DNA of 52,906 bases from Acaryochloris sp. IP29b_bin.176 (GCA_028285315.1 JANQPU010000118.1:1-52906), one strand, 5' to 3'. Numbered from the stretch's first letter, positions 8,463-17,657 are shown. Translations and numbers: made by a program. Notes: generated from the letters alone by a model not told the origin.

Positions 8463-8924
8463 CTACAACTGTTCTAGATCAAGGGCTTGAAAATTCCCAA
8501 CGGTTTCTAAGATCGCTTGTCTCGCTTCTTCCTGCTGGTGTAGCCCAATGAAGAGATAGTCAAAAGGTCGATGGACAAGCCGTTCAGACCACTCAATGGC
8601 AACAATTCCGGGTGGGACTTCAATCCCTTGCCAGTAGGTTTCTAGATATAGCTCGTCAACCTGTTGAGGATTTAAACGATACAAGTCTAAATGGTAAAGG
8701 GGAACTCGGCCGTCATGATATTCATTGATTAACGTGAAAGTAGGACTGACAATGGCATCTGCAATCCCAAGTCCTTGGCCTAACCCTTGAATCAGCGAGG
8801 TTTTCCCAGATCCCAAATCACCTTCTAGAAGTAGGACACTGCCTGCTGGTAAAGTTTGGCCCAAGAGTCTCCCTAACCGTTGGGTCGCTTCTAAGTTGGC
8901 TAAGAATAAGGAGATTTCAGTCAC
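8463..8924 (-). CDS. tsaE: tRNA threonylcarbamoyladenosine biosynthesis ATPase TsaE
   Basis: A 153-residue P-loop ATPase with a GTG start. LEGDLGSGKTSLIQGLGQGL is the Walker A region (GDLGSGKT, about residues 35-42). SPTFTLINEY and LYHLDLYRL are the conserved TsaE signatures, and VAIEWSERL supplies the Walker B-like strand. TsaE works with TsaB, TsaC and TsaD to put threonylcarbamoyl on A37 of ANN-decoding tRNAs; its ATP hydrolysis resets the TsaBD complex. It is normal length. It follows the SDR gene by 29 bases and appears co-transcribed with it. Confidence 0.93.
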   Translation of the reverse strand: MTEISLFLANLEATQRLGRLLGQTLPAGSVLLLEGDLGSGKTSLIQGLGQGLGIADAIVSPTFTLINEYHDGRVPLYHLDLYRLNPQQVDELYLETYWQGIEVPPGIVAIEWSERLVHRPFDYLFIGLHQQEEARQAILETVGNFQALDLEQL

Positions 8925-8953
8925 AAGGGTCTTAATTAATGAAATCAGGTCAG

Positions 8954-9634
8954 CTAGTGAACAGTTAAAGATTGGCCGTTGTCATTCTCAGAAAGCCGGA
9001 GAATAAACGGAACTGCTTTATGTGCCCACTCAGTGGGGCTGAGATAGCTATGGGCCTGTTGACCAAAACAGGTTTCGAGCATTGCAGTATGAATGATGCC
9101 AGGATTCAAGGCAATGGTCGCAAGACCCGATGGCACTTCTTGCGATAACGCTTGGTTTAAACCTTCAATTGCCCATTTGGAGGCACAGTAGGGAGCGACC
9201 CCTGGAGAGGTAGACCGCCCCCATCCAGAGCTGAAATTGACGATAATGCCTTGGCCTTTGGCCTTCATGCTTGGCAGAAAACTGCGAATGACATTGATGG
9301 TACCTTTGATATTGACATCAAACACATCACTAATTTCTTGGTCTGGCACTTCCCACAAGGGTGCTACTTTATTAATAAGTCCTGCATTGTTGATGATTAT
9401 GTCCGGGGCTGCCCAAGTCTCCATTAGCTGGTCTGCCCAAATTTGGACTTGTTGCGCTTGGGCAATATCTACCACAGCAAAGTCATGAGGAGCCGCATGC
9501 TGTTTAGCAAGGCTATTGATGGCTGTTGATGTGCGGCCACACCCCCATACCGTATGTCCTGCCTGCATCAACCCTGTTGCCAGTGCTTTGCCAAGCCCCT
9601 GTGTAGCCCCAGTAATGACAATCTTACGGCTCAT
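8954..9634 (-). CDS. Short-chain dehydrogenase/reductase
   Basis: A 226-residue classical SDR. IVITGATQGLGKALATGL is the Rossmann TGxxxGxG motif, IIINNAGLINKVAPL is the NNAG motif, VNFSSGWG carries the catalytic Ser and PYCASKWAIEGL the YxxxK pair, followed by LNPGIIHTAM. All catalytic residues are present, so it should be an active NAD(P)-dependent oxidoreductase; the substrate cannot be read from sequence. Its first 11 bases overlap the end of the HEAT-repeat gene, and tsaE follows, so the three appear to form one translationally coupled minus-strand operon. Confidence 0.9.
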   Translation of the reverse strand: MSRKIVITGATQGLGKALATGLMQAGHTVWGCGRTSTAINSLAKQHAAPHDFAVVDIAQAQQVQIWADQLMETWAAPDIIINNAGLINKVAPLWEVPDQEISDVFDVNIKGTINVIRSFLPSMKAKGQGIIVNFSSGWGRSTSPGVAPYCASKWAIEGLNQALSQEVPSGLATIALNPGIIHTAMLETCFGQQAHSYLSPTEWAHKAVPFILRLSENDNGQSLTVH

Positions 9635-10289
9635 TGATGTGTTTTAAGGCGAGGGTGGCTGCAGATGAGACCTGGGGGTTATCGTCTTTGGCCAAATATT
9701 TGAGTGCTGAGAGACTCTTGGGGCTGGGGAGGTTTCCCAACGCGTTTGCAAGGCACTGGCGGACCATCCAATCTTCGGATTGGACAAAACAGAGAAGAGT
9801 ATCCAGCGCATCGAAGGCTTTGATTTCTCCCAGGGCTGCGATCGCAGCTTGTTGCACAATCACCTCTGTGTGCTCCAAGGCATGCAAGAGAACTGCATAG
9901 GCACGAAGATCTTGCAGGTTTCCCAGCGAAACGGCGGCACTAAAGCGAACCAGCCATTCCGTATCTTCCCAAAAAATTCTGGAAAGTGCCTGCACGGTAT
10001 TATCATCCCCAACATATCCCAAAGCTCCGGCTGCACCAGCCCGAATTTCATAATTAGAATCATCTAAGAGCTGCACAAGTAACGACACTGCCTCGGCTGA
10101 CGGATGACTGGTTAAAGAACGAATTGCCATTGTGCGCACGGGTAGACAGTCATCAAACAACATCGGTTTGATCAAAGGGAACGCTTCTGAAGTGGGTAGA
10201 TTTCTCAGGGCAACCAATGCCAGAAGGCGATCGCTAGAATTATCGCTTTTTAATTTCAAGGTCAATTCATGAAGCCGAGGGTGGGGCAT
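9624..10289 (-). CDS. HEAT-repeat (PBS-lyase type) protein
   Basis: A 221-residue all-helical repeat protein. About six units of roughly 31 residues are visible, with repeating elements such as LLALVALRNLP, VRTMAIRSLTSHPSAEA, EIRAGAAGALGYVGDD, LVRFSAAVSLGNLQD and MVRQCLANALGNLPSPK. The Arg-x-x-Ala-x-x-x-Leu-Gly pattern is that of phycobilisome-lyase-like HEAT repeats (CpcE/NblB type). Short stand-alone members of this kind usually act as scaffolds; nothing shows that this one is a bilin lyase. AGAAGG precedes the ATG. It is the promoter-proximal gene of the HEAT, SDR, tsaE run. Confidence 0.85.
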   Translation of the reverse strand: MPHPRLHELTLKLKSDNSSDRLLALVALRNLPTSEAFPLIKPMLFDDCLPVRTMAIRSLTSHPSAEAVSLLVQLLDDSNYEIRAGAAGALGYVGDDNTVQALSRIFWEDTEWLVRFSAAVSLGNLQDLRAYAVLLHALEHTEVIVQQAAIAALGEIKAFDALDTLLCFVQSEDWMVRQCLANALGNLPSPKSLSALKYLAKDDNPQVSSAATLALKHINEP

Positions 10290-10562
10290 AGAACCTTCTA
10301 TTTTCCGCAGTTACCCAAATTCTAGAGGAGAATGGGACAATTTACCTCATCGGATTGGGCTGGGTTGGCAGGGGGGCAGTTTGGTGGATCTCACATATCT
10401 AGCCTTTGCTCAGTCGGCAATTCCGGTCTCTAAATAAATAGTAAATTTCTGTAAATTAGTCAGTGGCTATTGAAAATGGTTTCAATAATCTGATAAGATT
10501 TTTGAATCTTAGTCGCATACTAGAAAGGCAAAGCACCCTATCAAGTCGCTATTTTGACGGCA

Positions 10563-10767
10563 TTTTGTCATTTGATAAGTAGCTAAGGCTTGAAATCGCA
10601 AACCATGCACCTACGTATCTATTTGCTAAGTTATTGCTTTAGCAGGACTGCTAAAGCAATAACTTAGAACTGTACTTACGTTTCAATACATAGCTGCGTT
10701 CTTCTGCCCTCACCTACTTATTGGAATTTTTTGTCATTTATATCCGATATTTTGTCATTTGTATCCG
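10563..10767. repeat. TTTTGTCATTT boxes, two of them spaced 21 bp apart
   Basis: TTTTGTCATTTATATCCG (10729-10746) and TTTTGTCATTTGTATCCG (10750-10767) differ at one of 18 positions and are spaced 21 bases, two helical turns. A third TTTTGTCATTTG begins at 10563. They could be protein-binding sites, either of a regulator or of a transposase at a lost transposon end. Confidence 0.4.
10626..10667. repeat. Perfect 20-bp inverted repeat
   Basis: CTAAGTTATTGCTTTAGCAG (10626-10645) is followed after GA by its exact reverse complement (10648-10667). No U tract follows on either strand, and no adjacent gene obviously ends here, so a simple terminator is less likely than a mobile-repeat remnant or a cruciform-forming site. 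Confidence 0.7.
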
Positions 10768-11372
10768 CATATTTGCTTTATTTTATTCCTATAGCTTTAT
10801 TCGGTTGGCAATGGCTATATCTTTTGATTTGAATTGAGCCAAGTATCGTAGAACTCAGATTTTTGGTATGTGAGGATTGAATAGTGATGTCAGCATTATT
10901 TCTAATTCACAGGTCGAGCTGTCAGCGTGAGCAAACGGTAGAGCCCATCGCTTGCTTGGGCCAGCGTGATTCGATATTGTTCCGCAAGAAGCAGTTAATC
11001 CACCACCCCTTGTGAGTGTCGTGGTCGTAGATCCCAGAGGAATCTTAATCTGCTTCATTGGTAATCCTTGATGGAGTTTGTGTTAGTTAGCAAACTGTCC
11101 ACATCCCTTCCCAAAGAATGATTGATGGGAGGTATGTCATAGGAGACCTTTCCTTAACCTAGTCTTTGTTGTTTCTATCTTTTCTCTGATGGTATTGATT
11201 GCTGGTGAGGATATAGGTTAAAGGTGCGGAAAGATGTTACGAAGGCTGATGGGTGAAAGGTTGTTATGTCATACACCTGTCATTGAATCCACGTGATCCG
11301 TCATCAAGCGTTCAGGATGTCTTTTCAATACAGCTAGACTGAAGATTTTAATCTTGGCCTAGTTTCAATCTC

Positions 11373-11404
11373 AAATAACCAAGCAAGTTTGGTTATTTTT
11401 TATT
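11373..11404 (+). terminator. Hairpin plus T run in the porin leader
   Basis: AAATAACCAA (11373-11382) pairs with TTGGTTATTT (11389-11398) over a six-base loop and runs into TTTATTT. This is the shape of an intrinsic terminator, but it ends only about 20 bases before the porin ATG and just ahead of its GAGGAG ribosome site. It may be an attenuator for the porin or the 3' end of a short upstream RNA. Confidence 0.6.
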
Positions 11405-11425
11405 TAGTGTGAGGAGATAATTGTT

Positions 11426-13210
11426 ATGTCAACGATTTGGCGTAAGTTTGGGTTGATTAACCCTGCTTTAGTAGGTCTAGCGCTTTTGGTGCCCACGGCT
11501 GCGATGGCAGCCGAGTCTCAAGAACTGACTGAAAAAGTTTTGCCTGAGGTTGCTTCAGTTGCAACATTAGAAACCGAAATGAGTGAAGCTTCTCAACCAT
11601 TACTATTAGCTGATGCTGAGACTCCAACGCCATCGGTATCGGATTTAATGACTGAGACTCAAAGCGACAACTTGGATCAGGTGACCTCCGTTTCTCAGTT
11701 GTCTGATGTTCAACCCGATGATTGGGCATTTCAAGCCATTCAATCTCTTGTTGAGCGCTATGGATGTGTCGCAGGTTATCCCGATGGTACGTTCCGCCCC
11801 AGCCGCGCCATGTCTCGTCGGGAAGCTGCCGCTCTGGTGAATGCTTGTTTGGATAACCTCAGCAATCGCTTTGCCACCAAAGAAGACCTAGATGCGCTTA
11901 AAGCCCTCCAAGATGAATTTGCGGCTGAGTTAGCGACGCTTCGGGGACGCGTTGATGGATTGGAAGCTCGTGTGGCGACCGTCGAAGCGCAACAATTTTC
12001 CACAACTACCAAGCTCAACGGTGAAGTGGTCTTTGGTTCTGCCTTCGTATTTGACGGAGATAATGATCCCTTGGACAGCATCCTGGGGGTAGATACAGAT
12101 ACTGGCAACACCCAAAACAATGGTGTTGTTGTTGAAGATCGTTTCTTTCTTGGCTACCGGACTCGCCTGAACTTTGATACTAGTTTCAGTGGTTCAGATC
12201 GACTTCGTGTTCGCTTAGAAGCCGCTGATATCCCTGAACTGGATGAATTTGGCTCTGCTGGAACAAGCAACGCTCGATTTGGCTTTGATGAGAACGACCC
12301 TGCAGGCAATACCGTCATTTTGGATGAGCTTAACTATAGATTCAAGCCCATTGACGATCTAACTCTCAAAATTGCAGTTGTGGGTGGTGACTACAAGGAT
12401 GACGTCGAAACCTTTAATCCCTTCTTGAAGAGTAGTGGTAGTGGTGCGTTATCCCGCTTCTTCCGCTTTAATCCACTAACGCACCGGGGACCGGGAGGAA
12501 CGACCTTCAGTGCCGTCTATGATGTCAGTGAAAAGGTCAATCTCTCTGTTGTCTATGCAGCCGATGACGCCCAGTTTGCCACTTCAGCAGGTAATAACAA
12601 CGGTTTATTTGATTTCGAAGATGGCACGTATGGGGTGTTTGCCCAGATTGGCTTTAATCCAACCGAGGATATCGGGATTGGTGTCCAATATGCTCGTAAC
12701 GAGTTCTCAGCGGGTAATGTTGACATCACATCCGATACTGGAGATGCACCAGTTCTTACAGGTGGCCTTGATCTAGGTGGTGATACTTCTGATCCTTTTA
12801 ATGGATTGGAAACCATTACTGATAACTTTGGCCTTTCATTCAATGCCAGAATTGTAGACGGGTTTCATGTGTCCGGTTGGGGTGGTATAACCTTAGCCCG
12901 TACTCCTGACATTACAGACTCTCAAATTACGTTGCTCAACTGGGCTGCTAACCTCATCTTCCCTGACTTATTCCTAGAAGGTAGCAGAGGCTCCCTGTCG
13001 ATCGGTCAGCAGCCTTATATTATCGATGGTGGTACCTTGGATATTGATGATGGAACTTCTTCCAACTTTACTGCTGAAGCGCAGTATCAGTTTAAGGTCA
13101 ATGACAATATCAAGATCTCACCTGGATTAATTGTCCTCTTCAATGCAAACAACACCTCTTCGAATGACCCCATCTTTATTCCAGTTATTCGAACCACATT
13201 CAAGTTCTAA
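11426..13210 (+). CDS. Iron-uptake porin (SLH domain plus OprB-type barrel)
   Basis: A 594-residue outer-membrane protein. Residues 1 to about 28 are a signal peptide (LVGLALLVPTAAMA, then AESQ). An acidic linker leads to one S-layer homology domain, about 90-150: VSQLSDVQPDDWAFQAIQSL, CVAGYPDGTFRPSRAMSRRE. A coiled-coil stretch (about 150-190) precedes a beta barrel ending in Phe (TTFKF), as expected for BamA-assembled proteins. This is the usual cyanobacterial porin build (SomA/SomB class), where the SLH domain anchors the barrel to the wall polysaccharide; many members pass inorganic ions including iron. GAGGAG lies before the ATG. Transcription ends at the hairpin at 13233-13272. Confidence 0.92.
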   Translation: MSTIWRKFGLINPALVGLALLVPTAAMAAESQELTEKVLPEVASVATLETEMSEASQPLLLADAETPTPSVSDLMTETQSDNLDQVTSVSQLSDVQPDDWAFQAIQSLVERYGCVAGYPDGTFRPSRAMSRREAAALVNACLDNLSNRFATKEDLDALKALQDEFAAELATLRGRVDGLEARVATVEAQQFSTTTKLNGEVVFGSAFVFDGDNDPLDSILGVDTDTGNTQNNGVVVEDRFFLGYRTRLNFDTSFSGSDRLRVRLEAADIPELDEFGSAGTSNARFGFDENDPAGNTVILDELNYRFKPIDDLTLKIAVVGGDYKDDVETFNPFLKSSGSGALSRFFRFNPLTHRGPGGTTFSAVYDVSEKVNLSVVYAADDAQFATSAGNNNGLFDFEDGTYGVFAQIGFNPTEDIGIGVQYARNEFSAGNVDITSDTGDAPVLTGGLDLGGDTSDPFNGLETITDNFGLSFNARIVDGFHVSGWGGITLARTPDITDSQITLLNWAANLIFPDLFLEGSRGSLSIGQQPYIIDGGTLDIDDGTSSNFTAEAQYQFKVNDNIKISPGLIVLFNANNTSSNDPIFIPVIRTTFKF

Positions 13211-13232
13211 TTTAGAAAATTAGAACATCAAC

Positions 13233-13272
13233 CTTAAGCCCCAAGCTCTAACTGAGGAACTTGGGGCTTAAG
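13233..13272 (+). terminator. Terminator hairpin behind the porin gene
   Basis: CTTAAGCCCCAAG (13233-13245) pairs perfectly with CTTGGGGCTTAAG (13260-13272) across a 14-base loop, 22 bases after the porin stop. The downstream tract (TGTAATTG) is only weakly T-rich. Confidence 0.65.
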
Positions 13273-13881
13273 TGTAATTGAACTGAAGGGTAGGAATAAA
13301 TGCTGACGTAAATCTTCAAAATGAATAACACCCAGAATCTACCGCTGAAAGACTTCCTCACATCAATAAAGAGAACTTAGAGACTTTGGTCACCCGAGTA
13401 AACTAATCCTCAAGGCCCATCTCCCATCGCTACATTTAAGGATGCTTAGCACCAGAATTGGGTGTTATTCTCATTTAACGAGACAGATGGTTTTATCAAC
13501 AGCTCATTGACCTCTTCTATGGATTCTAATTTGGCTGTTTTATCTGCCAGGGAAGCATACTTGCTTCACCTCTTAAGTATAGGATCTCTTTTGTGTATGG
13601 GTAGCTTTTGCAAGTTAAGTTCATCTCTGCAAAGCAGCTACTATCAATAGTATTAACTTTGGTAAAACAGCGGTATGATTTCTCGACTATAGCAATTTCG
13701 GTTTCTAAATCAATACGTCTGCAAAATGCATACTGGATCGAAATGAATCCCAATTGTGGGAGAACCGTCAGCCATATGGCATGATCAACTCGGTTTGATA
13801 CTTTTTTCCTCATGAGACAGAAAGTTATCAAATGATTGCCAGGTCTTGCAGGAGTCTCAAGGTAAGGATTCAAAACACGGA
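13273..13881. other. 0.6-kb gap without a supported gene
   Basis: Two short open frames on opposite strands (13462-13650 and 13526-13873) overlap each other, lack ribosome sites and show no recognisable domain. I see no repeat or RNA gene. The right end should contain the promoter of the next plus-strand gene. Confidence 0.5.
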
Positions 13882-15048
13882 ATGATCATAGAAAGTATTG
13901 GAATTGGTATCGTTGCAGTCCTTCTTATAACTTGGGGAGGTTTAGAGTGGACTTATCGCCGTCGTCAGGGGAATGCCTTAGAAGCCCTTCCTGGAAATTG
14001 GCAATTTGAGAGTCGAGAGCCCAATCACTATCGATTGGTGGGAGAACAAACCTTTTTTAATCCCACCCAACAGTTGGAAGTCATGATCCCTGAGTTATCA
14101 GTGGATGTGACCCTTTTATCTAAAGGAAGTCTGGATGATATTCAACACCAGATCAAGGTTGTGCCAAAGCATCCTGATGCCGAACCCCGGGAGGATGGAT
14201 ATTGGTTTGCTTATATTGTCAAATCTCGCTACCAAACGTCTGCAGAAATTACACTGGATATTACGGGTCCTGACTTGACCCAACTCAAAGCAGTTTGGGT
14301 GCGGGTCAACTATATTACCTATGGCCCTAAAGGCCGCATTCATAATACTCACCATGAAGTGGTTCCCCTCCGTTTCCCCGATCCACAATTGGCTTTGCAG
14401 TGGCGTCCTGTATCTGGTGGACAAGTTTTGCCTGTCCCTACCCACTTATTAACTCAACTGGATACTTGTCCGGATATTGTCCGTCGTTATGTCAGTCCCC
14501 ATGCTCAACCGGATGATATTGTCACCATTGGTGAAACCCCGGTGGCAATTATGCAAGGTCGTATTTTTCACCCAAGTATAATCCAACCCGGTTGGGTTGC
14601 TACTCGACTGGCTTATTTCTTCTTACCGACGTCGAGTTTAGCTACGGCTTGTGGGTTGCAAACCTTAGTAAATATTGAGGGACCAGTGCGGGTGTTTTTG
14701 GCGTTTGCAGTGGGTGCGATCGCAAAAGTATTTGGCCAGGCGGGAGTGTTTTATCGCCTAGCAGGGGAACAGGCACGATTGATCGATGATGTGACTGGAA
14801 CTCTGCCGCCCTTTGATCAATTTATAGTCTTAGGCCCAGACGATCCGCAGCAGGTTGTCAACCAAATTCAAGCAGAGACAGGCTTAGCCGCAGCTATTGT
14901 CGACGTAAACGATCTGAAGAGAGTTAAAATTTTGTCTGCGACCAAGGGTGCTCCCCTACCCCTAATTGAAGAGGCCCTGAGGAGCAATCCTGCGGGTAAT
15001 GCGGATGAACAGACCCCCGTTGTTTTGATTCGACCCAACAATTCTTAG
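13882..15048 (+). CDS. F420-0:gamma-glutamyl ligase-like membrane-anchored protein
   Basis: A 388-residue protein from the ATG at 13882; a TTG at 13846 would add 12 residues. Residues 1-22 form a membrane anchor (SIGIGIVAVLLITWGGLEW). The second half carries the CofE-like signature: DIVTIGETPVAIMQGR, PTSSLATACGLQTLV, GVFYRLAGEQARLIDDVTG, DQFIVLGPDDPQ, AAIVDVNDLK and NPAGNADEQTPVVLIR. CofE adds glutamate to coenzyme F420, but cyanobacteria with this anchored version are not known F420 makers as far as I know, so the true substrate is uncertain. It is a single gene, followed after a 236-base gap by the GNAT gene. Confidence 0.8.
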   Translation: MIIESIGIGIVAVLLITWGGLEWTYRRRQGNALEALPGNWQFESREPNHYRLVGEQTFFNPTQQLEVMIPELSVDVTLLSKGSLDDIQHQIKVVPKHPDAEPREDGYWFAYIVKSRYQTSAEITLDITGPDLTQLKAVWVRVNYITYGPKGRIHNTHHEVVPLRFPDPQLALQWRPVSGGQVLPVPTHLLTQLDTCPDIVRRYVSPHAQPDDIVTIGETPVAIMQGRIFHPSIIQPGWVATRLAYFFLPTSSLATACGLQTLVNIEGPVRVFLAFAVGAIAKVFGQAGVFYRLAGEQARLIDDVTGTLPPFDQFIVLGPDDPQQVVNQIQAETGLAAAIVDVNDLKRVKILSATKGAPLPLIEEALRSNPAGNADEQTPVVLIRPNNS

Positions 15049-15284
15049 GGCTCCGCTTTCTGTACAGCGGTTTTCCCTTGACAAAAGTCTGAAAACTTGT
15101 TGTCTCAATCCCCTTTTTGGAAAGAGATCCGATACCATAGAGTCAGATCAACACGCCAAATTTCCTTTTTTGAGCTAATTTGTATAACTTGATGTCTCCT
15201 AGTGAGTAAATTAGCAGGCTGGTTTCAGTTGGTATTCCCACGTGCATTCTCAAGACTTTAAGTTCTGCAAGCTTAGCAACTCGT

Positions 15285-16505
15285 ATGACCACAGTGGCTC
15301 CAAAGTTAGAACCTATTATTCGACCCGTCCAGTACCGCGATCTGGAAGCGATTAGGCGGTTGCTGGTGGACAATTATGATCAGTCCTGCGTTGGCACTTT
15401 TTATGGGCATGAGCAGCAGCTACTGCAACTCCATCGCTGGTCTGGATTGTTGAAATTGCTGAGGCTTTTCCCAAACCAGCTTTCTGATCAGCTGAGGACC
15501 TACGTCTGGGAACAAAGTCATGAATTGGCTGGCGTAGTTCAGGTTTCACCCTTTAACCATTCCCGCAGTACGTGGCGATTTGATCAGGTGAGTGTTGCGC
15601 CTGCATTTGGCCAACAAGATGTCGGCACACAACTATTACGATATTGTCTGGAAAATATTTGGGAGGCGCGTACCTGGTTGACTGAAATTGAAGTCAATCA
15701 GACGGCGGCCTTAGCCTTGTATCGACATAATGGTTTTCAGCCTTTAGCTCAAATTACCTACTGGTCTCTTGCGCCTGAGCAGTTAAGTTGCCTGGCTGAG
15801 CGAGATCCTGTCTTGCCGAACCTCTTGCCCGTCAATAATGCAGATGCTTCCTTGTTGTATCAATTAGATACAGCCTCCATGCCTCCTCTCGTTCGGCAAG
15901 TCTTTGATCGGCATATTCAGGACTTCAAAACCAATTTAGTCGACTCTTTATTGTCGGGAATTCAACTTTGGGGACAAACCGAGGAGTGGATTAGAGCCTA
16001 TGTCTTTGAACCCCAACGCAAGGCAGCTATTGGATATTTTGAGATCAAGCTTTGTCGTAATGCAACGCACCCTCACGAAGCTCGCCTCACGGTTCATCCT
16101 GCCTATACCTGGTTATATCCTGAGCTATTAGCGCATATGGCTCAGCTCACGCAAGCCTATCCATCCGCCCCCCTCCGCCTAGACTCTACTGATTATCAGC
16201 CTGAACGAGAGGAATATCTTCAGCAAATTGGTGCTGAAGATTTGGAGCAAACATTGATGATGTCCCGCTCGGTTTGGCACAAATTGCGGGAATCCCGCTC
16301 TATTTCTTTTGAAACCCTACAGTTATCAGACATGTTGCAAGGATTGCAACCCAACCATAATCCAGTTCCGGGCCGAATGACCTATTGGCTAACCCGGATG
16401 CCCCCCGTTCTAGATGGTCGCCGTCTAGGTTCTGGTGGCCGACGGCTGCCGAATAAGCACTCCCAAAAACGACCCAGCCGCCGTGTCTGGCCTTCAGAAT
16501 TTTAA
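15285..16505 (+). CDS. Double-GNAT-domain N-acetyltransferase-like protein
   Basis: A 406-residue protein. The N-terminal GNAT domain covers about residues 9-160: IIRPVQYRDLEAIRRLL, then RFDQVSVAPAFGQQDVGTQL, where the acetyl-CoA loop is QQDVGT, and ALYRHNGFQPLAQITYW. A second, more diverged GNAT-like domain covers about 190-330. The C-terminal 40 residues are basic and low in complexity (RRLGSGGRRLPNKHSQKRPS). The acceptor is unknown. It ends 11 bases before ruvX, so it is probably in the same transcript as the ruvX, DUF3727, mltG, yqeG run. Confidence 0.8.
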   Translation: MTTVAPKLEPIIRPVQYRDLEAIRRLLVDNYDQSCVGTFYGHEQQLLQLHRWSGLLKLLRLFPNQLSDQLRTYVWEQSHELAGVVQVSPFNHSRSTWRFDQVSVAPAFGQQDVGTQLLRYCLENIWEARTWLTEIEVNQTAALALYRHNGFQPLAQITYWSLAPEQLSCLAERDPVLPNLLPVNNADASLLYQLDTASMPPLVRQVFDRHIQDFKTNLVDSLLSGIQLWGQTEEWIRAYVFEPQRKAAIGYFEIKLCRNATHPHEARLTVHPAYTWLYPELLAHMAQLTQAYPSAPLRLDSTDYQPEREEYLQQIGAEDLEQTLMMSRSVWHKLRESRSISFETLQLSDMLQGLQPNHNPVPGRMTYWLTRMPPVLDGRRLGSGGRRLPNKHSQKRPSRRVWPSEF

Positions 16506-16516
16506 GTTTTTGATTT

Positions 16517-16951
16517 ATGCTACGGATATCAGCGCTAGGGCTGGACTTAGGGCATCGCAGGATCGGCGTTGCAGGTTGTGATGGTACAGGGTTGATCGCA
16601 ACTGGGTTAACAACGATCCTGCGAACATCCTTTGCGAGGGATATTGAAATGCTGCGGCAAATTGTAACGGAGCGGCAGGTGCAAACGTTAGTCGTGGGTC
16701 TCCCATATACGATGAATGGGGAATTGGGCACGCAAGCCCAACGAACTCAAAAACTAGCCCAAAGGATTGCTAAAGCCCTCGATCTACCCCTGGATTATAT
16801 TGATGAACGTCTTACCTCCCATGAAGCAGAGTCAATGATGCGAGCACAGCGGATCAACCCAGCAGCACAAAGGGACTTGATCGATCGCAAAGCAGCGGCT
16901 TTGATTTTGCAACGGTGGCTTGATCAAAAGCCTTGGCAGTCTTCTCCGTGA
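16517..16951 (+). CDS. ruvX: Putative pre-16S rRNA nuclease / Holliday-junction resolvase YqgF
   Basis: A 144-residue RNase H-like protein. ALGLDLGHRRIGVAG carries the first catalytic Asp, VVGLPYTMNGELGTQAQ the second conserved block and YIDERLTSHEAE the third acidic site, in the standard YqgF order. YqgF trims the 5' end of 16S rRNA precursors and has been called RuvX for proposed resolvase activity. Length is normal. It sits 11 bases behind the GNAT gene and leads into DUF3727, mltG and yqeG. Confidence 0.92.
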   Translation: MLRISALGLDLGHRRIGVAGCDGTGLIATGLTTILRTSFARDIEMLRQIVTERQVQTLVVGLPYTMNGELGTQAQRTQKLAQRIAKALDLPLDYIDERLTSHEAESMMRAQRINPAAQRDLIDRKAAALILQRWLDQKPWQSSP

Positions 16952-17074
16952 ACGGGTTCCATAATTTCAGTTTTTCGTTTAATTTTCTCACCCATTAAGC
17001 CCATTACCCCCTAAACTGAAGCCTATAGGCCATAACGATGGGTCAGTAATCTGGGGAGTAGAGGTAACGCACGC

Positions 17075-17629
17075 ATGGAAATGGACCGTTCCACGGTAAC
17101 TTTGATGGATGAAGCAGGCAATTCCTTGATCTGCTACGTTGAGGTATCCGTCCCAATTGATCACGAAGAATATGCTCTCTTAAACCCTGTTGATTACCCT
17201 GTAGATATTTTTGGATGGGTGGTTAACGAAGAAGATGATGAGATTATTCAGCCGATAGAAGAGCAAGAGCTAGCAAAGATATTTCCGACGGCACAAGCTG
17301 TATTAGCAGAGCAAAACTTGAAGCTAAAGCGAAGTGCACTGTCTTTGACGGTAGAAGGAGATCTCCCCGATATCGATGAAGAAGAAATCCTCGTTCTAGA
17401 AATGGAAGAGGGAGAAGAGATTGCTGAGCAAGAAGAATACCAACTTTTAGCGACTTTTTTTGAGGAGGAACAAGAGTATTCGATCTATACTCCTATAGAT
17501 CCAGTGCTGTTTGTTGTCAGATTGCGCGAGAATATGCAGCCGCAGCTTCTTTCTCCCAAAGAGTTTCAAGCCTTACAACCCAAGCTTCAACCTCTATTGG
17601 AGGAACGTCTAATGGATGATTTAGACTAA
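17075..17629 (+). CDS. DUF3727 (DUF1292-like) acidic protein
   Basis: A 184-residue, very acidic protein. STVTLMDEAGNSLICYVEVS opens a DUF1292-like beta module, followed by PIDHEEYALLNPVDYPVDIF, and a second copy-like half has YSIYTPIDPVLFVVRL. The order and the acidic centre (DIDEEEILVLEMEEGEEIAE) fit the cyanobacterial and chloroplast DUF3727 family. No enzymatic motif is visible and the function is unknown. GAGG precedes the ATG. It lies between ruvX and mltG on the same strand, with 28 bases to mltG, which suggests one operon linked to ribosome or wall housekeeping. Confidence 0.85.
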   Translation: MEMDRSTVTLMDEAGNSLICYVEVSVPIDHEEYALLNPVDYPVDIFGWVVNEEDDEIIQPIEEQELAKIFPTAQAVLAEQNLKLKRSALSLTVEGDLPDIDEEEILVLEMEEGEEIAEQEEYQLLATFFEEEQEYSIYTPIDPVLFVVRLRENMQPQLLSPKEFQALQPKLQPLLEERLMDDLD

Positions 17630-17657
17630 CTGTTGACTTGATAGACGACGTCTGTTT

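Larger units (their letters stand above)
10290..11372. other. 1.1-kb region without a supported gene
   Basis: Between the HEAT-repeat gene and the porin leader there is no convincing gene. Apart from the TTTTGTCATTT boxes and the 20-bp palindrome listed separately, it holds only a 67-codon minus-strand frame (10855-11058) with no recognisable family or ribosome site. The porin promoter must lie in its right part. Confidence 0.5.

Noticed and set aside
10855-11058. 67-codon minus-strand frame beginning MKQIKIPLGSTTTTL
   Set aside because: No ribosome site, no recognisable domain and low-complexity start; kept only as a remark in the gap entry.
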